From: Nitrosomonas sp.
GTDB lineage: Bacteria > Pseudomonadota > Gammaproteobacteria > Burkholderiales > Nitrosomonadaceae
NCBI GenBank assembly: GCA_017994575.1
Contig: JAGOKN010000007.1
Span: forward strand, 1 to 54,343
DNA length: 54,343 bases
Reading direction: 5' to 3'
Below, piece after piece: positions 1 to 8,700 of this stretch; within the stretch, counting starts at the first letter, position 1; the number at the start of each line of letters is the position of its first letter. The notes under the pieces were generated by a model. It saw only the letters and a list, made by a program, of their open reading frames with translations. It searched no databases and was not told where the DNA came from. Both the position numbers and the translations under genes were made by a program.

Positions 1-50
1 CTGGTTTGCCATGCTTCGATATGAATTCGTCGTGCTTCTGATGATGACAT
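1..50 (-). CDS. tnpA: IS66 accessory protein TnpA, N-terminal fragment
   Basis: Only the first 16 codons are inside the window. They read MSSSEARRIHIEAWQT, which resembles the N-terminus of IS66-family TnpA (OrfA) proteins, whose typical start is a short basic stretch followed by an IEAWQxSGLSQ motif. AAGGAGG lies four bases before the ATG. TnpA is a small accessory protein encoded upstream of TnpB and the TnpC transposase. The reading direction matches that of the disrupted NRPS gene. Identification rests on a short stretch plus the position just inside an IS66-like terminus. Confidence 0.6.
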   Translation of the reverse strand, partial: MSSSEARRIHIEAWQT

Positions 51-124
51 CGTTCCTCCTTGTAAAAGGCTTGAGGATAGCGATGATGTATCAGGGTGTT
101 AATGTGGAAGGGTTAGAGGCTTAC
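1..124 (-). mobile_element. IS66-family element, partial (one terminus)
   Basis: The minus strand from 124 downward starts with GTAAGCCTCTAACCC, which resembles the GTAAGC-type terminal inverted repeats of IS66-family elements (family knowledge). About 75 bases further in there is a strong ribosome binding site (AAGGAGG at 61-55) and an ATG at 50 that opens a TnpA-like frame. The homology of the flanking NRPS condensation domain stops exactly at 124/125, which fixes the terminus. The rest of the element lies outside the window. IS66 elements normally make an 8-bp target duplication, so bases 125-132 should recur at the far end. Confidence 0.72.
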
Positions 125-647
125 GATGTTCTTCCGCCGCCACCCGGATGAGTGCGACACGCAGTAGCGGTCCTTGCGTCAGATCGAATGGCGTGGTGTT
201 GATCCGTATCGCTTCTTCATGCGCACGCTGAGTACGTTGCGCAACCGGCAAATCGCACAAATCGATCCGCATCAGTTCGAATTTCTCTTGCGTATCGATC
301 TTCTGTTGCGGTAAACCTGCTTCATCCCTCTGAAAAACCGTGCGCAACGATTCATGCCGTGTTATCAGCCCCTGAAAACTCGCCTGCAAAGCTTCGATAT
401 CCAGTTTCCCCAGCAAACGCAATGCACCGCCCAAATGATATGCCGTACTCTGCGGATCCAATTGCCATAAAAACCAGTGCCTCTGCTGCGCGTAAGAGAG
501 ATGTGCGGACTCATTGGTCGGTCGGCGTGGAATGGTGGGTGTTTGCCGTGCTGAATCACTACCTGTCCGGAGTCGTTGCGTTAGTCGTTGACGCTGCTCC
601 GGCGTCAAGCGCGCGCGTCGTCGCGCAAGATCGTCATTATCTGCCAT
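125..647 (-). pseudogene. NRPS condensation domain, interrupted by IS66 element
   Basis: This is the 5' part of a second NRPS gene, starting ATG at 647. After a basic linker of about 45 residues the condensation domain begins with the C1-type motif LSYAQQRHWFLWQLDPQST and continues through RHESLRTVF to PLLRVALIRV. It then stops just before the catalytic HHxxxDG motif, because coding homology ends at 125 and IS sequence follows. The IS adds a few codons and a stop near 99. The closest comparison in the window is the condensation domain of the NRPS at 5790-10613, which is intact through MHHIISDG. It lies 74 bp downstream of the PKS gene and would have encoded the next elongation module. As it stands it cannot make a working condensation domain. 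Confidence 0.85.
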
Positions 648-721
648 AAAAAATCTCTGATGTATGCTTCAGTGCGATACCTTGTTACAAGGTGCTCACG
701 TTTATTCAGCCAAACCAATCA

Positions 722-3700
722 TCACGTACATTCAATTTCATCGAGCAATTTTGCCTCGACCAATTCGGCCAAGCCCGTGATAGTAGGCGATCTGAAGAAA
801 TCCGCCGGATGTAAATCAATGGAAAAACTTGTTCTCACTCTGGATAATAACTGCACTCCTAACAGCGAATCGCCACCCAATTCAAATAAATTATCGTCTA
901 CGCCGACAGCTTCTATTCCCAACAAACTCTGCCAAATTTCCGCAATACCCGTTTCCAGTTCACCCTCGGGTAATTTAAAGACCGTTTGCAATGCCGGTCT
1001 GGGGAATCTTCCTGTTTTAGCTGGGGCGGTAAAGATAAGCGGTTGTGCAATCAGATCGTGCTGGGTCTGACGCAATCGTGCAGACAAATCAAGGGTTGAA
1101 ACGATGATCTGCGGCATATTCGGGCCATTCACAATCCGCTCAAATACTGCTGCGCCTGCTTTGGGAGAAATCCCGACACCTTCCGGCATTTCCATGTCTG
1201 CGGCCATGCCGACTTCGCGCCAGCTATCCCAATTGATTGAAATAACCGGATAGGCAGAATTCCGATAAGCAACATGCGCGGTCGCATCCAGATAAGCATT
1301 CGCCGCGCAATAATCTACCTTGCTAAGACCGCCTGCAATTGTAGCCAGTGACGAGCATAACAACATAAAATCGAGCGGATCATCCTTTAATATCACTTGC
1401 AACGCTTGCATACCCTGCACTTTAGGTGCAAATACTCGCGTAATTACCTCTTCCGTTTTGGCCGACATCAGCCCATTGCTAACCTCGCCTGCCGTATGAA
1501 TCACGCCATTAATAGCACCGAAACATCGGTGTGCCTTAGTAACAGCTGCCTTTAATTCAATCAGGTTCGCCACATCAGCATTCACTATCAGTACCTTGGC
1601 ACCCAATTTCTCCAGTTGCATGATATTTTTTATTTTGTGCCGCAGTGAATCTTCTTTACCGGTTGCAGATAAAATTTCTTGCCAATGTTCGCGTGCAGGA
1701 ATAATGGAGCGGCCTAGAAGCACCAGTTTGGCTTGCTGGGTTCGGGCCAGATATTCCGCCACCGTCAAACCGATGCCGCCGAGTCCGCCTGTAATCAAAT
1801 AAACGCCTCCCGGTTTGAGGCGGTTTTTTACAATGGAAGGGTATTGTGCCGGTTCAAAAAAAGAAGCCCAGCGATAAGGTCCACGATAAGCCACCATAGA
1901 ATTACCGGTATCTGTTTGTAACTCAGTGAGAATTTGTTTTGCCAGTCGCGCCTGCGTAACCTCATCCGATGGCTGTAATTCAATGTCGATAATGCGGCAA
2001 TCCAGATTCGAGTATTCCTGTGGAATGACTTTGCATGGTCCCAACAGAAATGCCTTCTCTGAACGCAACGTTTCAACACCGGTAACATCCGCCAATTGAT
2101 TGGTGACAATAGTAATGCCTGCCTTCTTACCTGGCGGAATGAGCGCCTTGGAATTTTCCAGAGACTTTGCGAGATTCAGTAGACTGTAGAAATTTCTGGT
2201 CAAGCTTTCCGCTTCGGATCTCACTTTGTTTTCTTCACTTAAACTCCAAAGATGAAAAATATGACCAAGCGCTCTACCTTCCTCACGGATACTCTGAAAC
2301 AACAGATCGAAATCCCGTTGCTCTCTAAGGCAAACGGTATAACTATGCCTACTCTTACGTTGGAATTTTTTACCGGCAGAAACTACGATAGGATTGACGT
2401 CCAAGCATAATAAACGCTCGATCAAAGCGGCACTGAGTGCATGCTCATCGCTGAAAATTAAATAAGTACTAACCGTCTCAGGAACAAAGTTTTCAAAATT
2501 AACTTCATCGGTACGTCGCCATGAAGGCACATAGAGCCAATCATTGATTGAATGCGCAGGAATATTTTCTGTTCCTTCCGGCCCCACAATCGAATGACGG
2601 CCTGACTTAGGAGCAGCTTGTGCATTCGATGCGTCAGGTTTAATCCAGTAAGATTGACGCTCGAACGGATACGTCGGCAATGAAATGCGATGCCGGCGTT
2701 CATGCGCATAGAATCCCTTCCAATCGATCATCACGCCATCCAACCACAGCTTGCCCAAATTAAGATATAGATGCTGCTGGGCCAAATGGCCTTTACTGGG
2801 ATGGGGCAACGATGACAGTATGCGCTGCTCGGGTTTTGCCAAAGGATGGCGTTGCGCCAATGTTATCAATGTTTCTCCAGGTCCGACCTCCAATAAAATC
2901 TGCGCCTGATCACTCAGCAATTTTTGCAAGCCATCGTTAAAGCGTACTGTTCCACGCAAGTGCCGTCCCCAATAACCGGCGTCCGTTGCTTCCTGAGGTG
3001 TAATCCAATCCCCGCTCAGATTAGAGAAAAAGGGAATTTTGGGTGGACGCAATTTAATCTTGGCAACCATCTCGACAAAAACAGGCAGTACGGAATCCAC
3101 CATGCTGGAATGAAATGCATGTGAAACATGTAATCGCCGCGTGGTAATTCCATTTTCAGTGAGACTCTTTTCCACACTCTCTATCACCACAGTTGGTGCA
3201 GACACCACACATAATGCCGGGCCATTCACTGCTGCCAAATCGCAGCCTTCGATCATATACGGCGCAAGCTCTGCTTCAGATAGCATAACAGCCAGCATGG
3301 CGCCGGTTTCCATTTGCTGTAGCAGCCGTCCTCGCATAGCAACCAGCCGTAAGGCATCCTCCAGGGAAAATACCCCTGCCAGGCAGGCAGCCACGTATTC
3401 CCCCACACTATGTCCGATCATCGATGCAGGTTGGACTCCCCATGACATCCATAATTGTGCCAATGCATATTCAATGACGAACAGCGCGGGTTGTGTCGCT
3501 TCGGTCTGCTCCAACCGTGATGAGGCGAAAATCCGTGCCTCCTCGTCTGAGCCCGGATAGATCAGCTTGAATAAATCAAAATCAAGATGCGGTTTTAATA
3601 ACTGCAGACAACGATCAAATTCCTCACGAAAAACCGGCTCATGCTGATAAAGATCGCGCGCCATATCGACATATTGCGCGCCTTGTCCTGGAAACAGGAA

Positions 3701-5323
3701 GGTCACAGAGCGATTTTCAACGGCTACATTCTGCGCCAGAAAACGGTCAGCATCGCGGTTCTTCAGTAACATTCCTGCATCCTCATGATCACGGCATAGC
3801 GCAATCGCTCGATACGAAAAATGCTTTCTTCCGGTCTGCAGCGTATAGGCGGTGTCGGCCAATGACTGCTCTGGATGCGTAACGATATGATCCTGCAGAC
3901 GTATCACCGCTTTTTCCAGCGCATCCCGGCTGCGTGCTGAAACCATGAGTATCTGCCAATCGCGTGATGGACCGGATGAACTGATTGGTGGCGCTTCCTC
4001 GACAATCATATGCACATTGGTTCCGCCGATACCAAACGAACTCACACCGGCACGGCGTGGCGTCGCACCACTCTCCCAGGCTTTACTCACCGTATTCACG
4101 TAGAAAGGGCTCGAGGAAAAATTGATTTGTGCGTTGGGCTGTTCAAAATTCAAACTGGGCGGCAAAATCTGATGCTTGAGTGCAAGCGTTGCTTTGATCA
4201 AGCCCGCCACCCCTGCCGCTGCGTCCAGATGCCCGACATTGGTCTTGACCGAGCCAACACCACAGAATCCGCGTTTGTCGGTGCTTTCCCGAAAGGCTTG
4301 TGTTAAAGCGGCAATCTCTATCGGATCACCGATGGTGGTGCCGGTACCATGTGTTTCAATATAGCTGATCGTATCCGCAGGAATGTCGGCAATCGTTTGG
4401 GCGGCCAAGATCACTTCTGCTTGTCCTTCCACACTGGGAGCGGTATAACCGATTTTAGCGGAGCCATCGTTATTGATCGCGGAGCCCTTAATCACCGCGT
4501 GTATGGTATCGCCATCCGCCAGCGCATCAGTCAATCGCTTTAGTACTACGACACCCACACCACTGCCGATGACCGTTCCCGCCGCTTTCGCATCAAAAGC
4601 GCGGCAATGACCGTCCGGTGAAAGGATTGCTCCAGGCTGATAATGATACCCACCCTCATGCAACAAATTAACCCAGGAACCCCCTGCAATCGCCATATCG
4701 GCCTCGTAATTCAGCAGCCCGCGACAAGCGACATGCGTTGCAGCCAGAGAAGTAGAGCAGGCTGTCTGCACCGTAATTCCAGGGCCGCGCAGATTGAGCT
4801 TATAGGCGACCGTGGTCGTCATCGAGTCTTTATTGTTTCCGTTCATCAGTCCTTGCAACGAAGAAATATCGTGCTTATCCGCCATGCGCCCGCTGGACAG
4901 CAAGTTCAGCATCAAATAGGTATTCACGCCACATCCGGCGTATACGCCGACCGGATCAGCGTACCGCGAGGTATCGTAACCGGCGTCTTCCAGCGCTTGC
5001 CATGCCACTTCCAGGAACAACCGATGTTGCGGATCTGTTTCTGCTGCTTCCCGGGGTGTATATCCAAAAAAAGATGCATCAAAGCAATCGACATCGCTCA
5101 GATGAGCACCTGCCTTGATATACAGGGGATCCTTCAATACCTCAGCAGAAACGCCACGTTCGAGCAGTTCCTCATCGCTAAAGAAAGTGATCGATTCAAC
5201 GCCATCCCGCAAATTATGCCAAAACGACTCGATATCTTTCGCACCCGGAAAACGACATGCCATGCCAATGATCGCAACATCAATTTCTGCGCTTTGCGTT
5301 AATTCTTCGGAGCTATCCATCAA
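722..5323 (-). CDS. Type I polyketide synthase module, KS-AT-KR-ACP
   Basis: A 1533-residue single-module PKS. The ketosynthase occupies roughly residues 12-440, with the active-site Cys in TACSTSL (about 187) and the two His in THGTGT (about 324) and NVGHLDAA (about 363). The acyltransferase follows (about 555-870), with GHSVGEY (Ser near 638) and HAFHS (near 736); HAFH is the usual signature of malonyl-CoA selection. The ketoreductase has the nucleotide-binding ITGGLGGIG (about 1178) and the catalytic S/Y in CSSLA and VDYCAANAY. The C-terminal ACP has the phosphopantetheine Ser in LGGDSLL (about 1484). No dehydratase, enoylreductase or methyltransferase is seen. The product step is therefore one malonyl extension reduced to a beta-hydroxy group. 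The start ATG overlaps the stop of the upstream NRPS frame by 4 bp, indicating coupled translation. Confidence 0.93.
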   Translation of the reverse strand: MMDSSEELTQSAEIDVAIIGMACRFPGAKDIESFWHNLRDGVESITFFSDEELLERGVSAEVLKDPLYIKAGAHLSDVDCFDASFFGYTPREAAETDPQHRLFLEVAWQALEDAGYDTSRYADPVGVYAGCGVNTYLMLNLLSSGRMADKHDISSLQGLMNGNNKDSMTTTVAYKLNLRGPGITVQTACSTSLAATHVACRGLLNYEADMAIAGGSWVNLLHEGGYHYQPGAILSPDGHCRAFDAKAAGTVIGSGVGVVVLKRLTDALADGDTIHAVIKGSAINNDGSAKIGYTAPSVEGQAEVILAAQTIADIPADTISYIETHGTGTTIGDPIEIAALTQAFRESTDKRGFCGVGSVKTNVGHLDAAAGVAGLIKATLALKHQILPPSLNFEQPNAQINFSSSPFYVNTVSKAWESGATPRRAGVSSFGIGGTNVHMIVEEAPPISSSGPSRDWQILMVSARSRDALEKAVIRLQDHIVTHPEQSLADTAYTLQTGRKHFSYRAIALCRDHEDAGMLLKNRDADRFLAQNVAVENRSVTFLFPGQGAQYVDMARDLYQHEPVFREEFDRCLQLLKPHLDFDLFKLIYPGSDEEARIFASSRLEQTEATQPALFVIEYALAQLWMSWGVQPASMIGHSVGEYVAACLAGVFSLEDALRLVAMRGRLLQQMETGAMLAVMLSEAELAPYMIEGCDLAAVNGPALCVVSAPTVVIESVEKSLTENGITTRRLHVSHAFHSSMVDSVLPVFVEMVAKIKLRPPKIPFFSNLSGDWITPQEATDAGYWGRHLRGTVRFNDGLQKLLSDQAQILLEVGPGETLITLAQRHPLAKPEQRILSSLPHPSKGHLAQQHLYLNLGKLWLDGVMIDWKGFYAHERRHRISLPTYPFERQSYWIKPDASNAQAAPKSGRHSIVGPEGTENIPAHSINDWLYVPSWRRTDEVNFENFVPETVSTYLIFSDEHALSAALIERLLCLDVNPIVVSAGKKFQRKSRHSYTVCLREQRDFDLLFQSIREEGRALGHIFHLWSLSEENKVRSEAESLTRNFYSLLNLAKSLENSKALIPPGKKAGITIVTNQLADVTGVETLRSEKAFLLGPCKVIPQEYSNLDCRIIDIELQPSDEVTQARLAKQILTELQTDTGNSMVAYRGPYRWASFFEPAQYPSIVKNRLKPGGVYLITGGLGGIGLTVAEYLARTQQAKLVLLGRSIIPAREHWQEILSATGKEDSLRHKIKNIMQLEKLGAKVLIVNADVANLIELKAAVTKAHRCFGAINGVIHTAGEVSNGLMSAKTEEVITRVFAPKVQGMQALQVILKDDPLDFMLLCSSLATIAGGLSKVDYCAANAYLDATAHVAYRNSAYPVISINWDSWREVGMAADMEMPEGVGISPKAGAAVFERIVNGPNMPQIIVSTLDLSARLRQTQHDLIAQPLIFTAPAKTGRFPRPALQTVFKLPEGELETGIAEIWQSLLGIEAVGVDDNLFELGGDSLLGVQLLSRVRTSFSIDLHPADFFRSPTITGLAELVEAKLLDEIECT

Positions 5324-5799
5324 TGTATCCTCTCTATTTTTTGTTTTCGTTGAATAAACGCGCCACGCTGCCGCTGTGCCCGATCCCGATGGCGTTGCAA
5401 AGATGCATGCCCCGTGTTGTTACCTTGACTCAAAAATTTCGCCAAGCTTGCAACCGTGGTGTATCGAAAAAGATCAACAATGGCAATGGACACACTTAAA
5501 TGCGCTTCCAATTTCTGTTTTACTTTGATCAGTAATAGTGAATGCCCGCCCAGATCAAAAAAATTATTATGTAATCCAACCTGGGGAACCTCTAAGATAT
5601 CCGCCCATATTTCCGCAACAGTCATTTCTATTGCGTTAACCGGCGGCTCATAGTCTGATTCATCAAATTGTTCGGGGGAAGGCAATGCTTTCCGGTCTAT
5701 TTTGCCGTTGGGATTGAGCGGCAGCGTATCCAGGAAAATGAACTGGCCGGGGATCATATAATCGGGCAGCGTGTTACCCAATGCCGTTTTTAGTAGCAA
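5320..5799 (-). pseudogene. NRPS C-terminal part (end of A domain and PCP), frame-shifted from the upstream gene
   Basis: About 160 codons hold the end of an adenylation domain (LPDYMIPGQF, then the A10 motif NGKIDRKALP carrying the catalytic Lys) and a complete peptidyl carrier protein with the phosphopantetheine Ser in DLGGHSLLLIKV. It continues the adenylation domain that ends prematurely at 5790 in the other frame. There is no good ATG; the first candidate is a TTG inside the domain. Joining the frames near 5,800 restores a normal A-PCP sequence, so this is the tail of the same gene, separated by what looks like a lost base. It ends by overlapping the PKS start by 4 bp. If translated alone it would be an orphan PCP. 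Confidence 0.82.
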
Positions 5800-8700
5800 T
5801 GGATAAGCTGAATTCCTTGATGCGCCGTCACATAGGCAACTAAACGTATCCCACTGCGCCCCTCATGAGCGACAACGACCGTTTCACGCACATCAACATG
5901 GGCGTGCAATTGCGCTTCGATTTCACCCAACTCAATACGGAAACCGCGAATCTTGATCTGATGATCAATGCGACTCAAATATTCAAGTTGCCCATCGCCG
6001 CGCCAACGCACTAAGTCACCTGTACGGTAGAGGCGTCCTCCATTCTGACTAAAAGGATCGGAAACAAAGCGTTCACTGGTCAATGCTGGCCGGTCATGAT
6101 AACCACGCGCCAATCCTTCACCGCCTACATAGAGTTCCCCAGTCGTGCCCGCTGGCGCAAGATTGAGTTCCGCATCCAGAACATACAAATTGCGCGTGCC
6201 GACAGGCCGGCCGATCGGCGCATGATCGCCTTCGATCTGTGCCTCAGCATTCTCATTCGTATGACTCACCCATGCCGACGGGGTTATCACCGTCTCGGTC
6301 GGACCATATGCGTTTACCAGCCTGACACCTTGGAACATCGCCTGCGCGGCGATCACGTCAGCGGCGTACCATGCTTCACCGCCGGCGATACAGGTGCGTA
6401 CGGTATGTTTTTTACCTTCCATCAACGGTAGCAACATGCGCAAATAGGCAGGGGGAAGATGCAGAATGGTTATCCGATGTTTTTTGATTAGTTCCACAAA
6501 ACCCTCACCCGCCAAATCGCTTGTGGAAGAGAGAACGAGCGTAGCGCCTTGAGTCAGAGGGGTAATCCATTGCTCTGCTGCTGCATCAAAATTCATCGAG
6601 AAAAACATCAATTCCCGATCGCCCGATTGCACATCGTAAATTTTCTGAATCTCCGTCAGATGCATGGCTAAAGGACCATGCGCAACTGGCACACCCTTGG
6701 GACGGCCGGTAGAACCGGAGGTATAAATGACATACGCCAAATTTTCACTGTGCAATTTGACCTGGGGATTCTCCTCCGGCTCATTACTGATATTGAGTGT
6801 ATCGAGCTCCAGTATTTCCACCCCTACTCTATGTGGAATCCTTGGTTTGATATGCGTTTGTGTCAACAATAACTGAATGGCACTGTCTTCAATCATGTAA
6901 TTCAAGCGCTCTAGCGGATACTCCGGGTCTAGCGGAACATAACCGCCACCTACCTTCAAGATAGCCAGAAGACCCACTATTAATTCAACGGAATCACGCG
7001 CGATGGCGATACCGACACGCATTTCCGGGTTAACACCCAAACTGATCAGGTGATGCGCCAGCCGATTCGCCCTGCGATTGAGTTCTGCATAACTCAATTC
7101 GATACAATCCGAGATTACCGCTGTCATTTGCGGAAATCTATTGGCTTGGTGTTCTATAAGTTGGTGCACTGTATGGTTAATCGTGGCACATGGCGCATTA
7201 CTTCCCCAAACTTTAAGCTGCTCATTGTCTTTATCACTTAATAGATCGATCTCACTGATGGCTGTTTCCGGGTGCGCTGCCAATGTTTGCAGAATGCGGA
7301 TAAAGTGATGCGCCAATCTTTCAATCCAGTCCGATTCAAACAAATCAGCCGCATAAATGAAACTGGCGCTTACGCTGCCATCGGGCAATTCGACCGTTTC
7401 GAGTCTTAATTCCAATTGCGCCGCCTGCTCAGGGAGGATGTAATCGGCGGCCATTAACCCGGAAAGTTGCTGGAGCTTCCGGTAATCTTTTTGCAGGTGA
7501 TTGATGGTTACCTGAAACAGCGGGCTATGACGCAAATCCCGCTGCGGGTGTAATGCTTCGACCAATTGCTCGAATGGGAGATCCTGGTGAGTTTGCGCAA
7601 TCAGCGCATCCTCCCGCACTTGATGCAAAAGTTCAGCAAGCGACATCCGGCCATGCAATTGACCACGCAATACCTGGGTATTGACGAAAAAACCGATCAA
7701 GCCAGATGTTTCAATACGATTGCGATTGGCGATCGGCACACCCACGCGAATATCCTGCTGTCCCGTATGGCGAAACAGTAATACCTGAAATGCGGTCAAC
7801 AACGTCATAAACAGCGTTGCCCCACGGCCAAGTGCCAACTGGCGCAGCTTTTCCAATACATCCAGAGATAAATCAAAACGATAACGTGCCGCAGGATAAC
7901 TGGTGGCAGGCTGCCGCGCACGATCAACCGGAAGCATCAAAATCGGATGTTCATTGCCTAAATAATTTTGCCAATAGGTAAGCTGTCGATCTTTTTCGCC
8001 CGCTTCCAGCCAATTTTTTTGCCAGAGCGTATAGTCCGCGTATTGGATAGGCAAATGATCGAGACAAGCTGGCTTCCCTTGTACATGCACTTGATAAAAT
8101 GCTGCAAAATCATTCAACATGATTTGCATCGAGACACCATCCGAAATGATATGGTGCATGACGATGAGCACAATATTCTCATGCTCCGTTACCTGGATTA
8201 AAGCTATGCGTAGTAATGGGCCTTGCATCAGATCAAACGGTGTCGAAATAATTCGTTGCACTTCTTCTGAAGCACGTGGTTCGCGCTGTGAAACAACCAA
8301 GCTTAGCAAATCGATATCGGTAATAACCAACGACGATTCCGGTTGAATCACTTGTTCGACGGAACCTGCTGCATTGGTATGAAAAATCGTGCGCAACGAC
8401 GCGTGCCGCTCAATCAAATCCTGAAAACCCGCCTGAAGTGCTGGTTTATCCAATGCACCTGATAACCGCACGGCATGCTGAACATGATAAGCGGTACTGA
8501 ATGGATCAAGCTGCCATAGAAACCAAAGACGCTGCTGCCCGTAGGATAAAGGCAATGTGTTGATTTTATCTTTGCGGGGCAATATGCAGTTGTCAGTAAC
8601 TGGTTGAGAAGCGTTTAATGACAACAGGTGTTTAACTTCCGCTGCGCATTCATGCAATCGCGGGTACTGAAACAAGCTGCGTGGAGTAAATGGGATGTGC

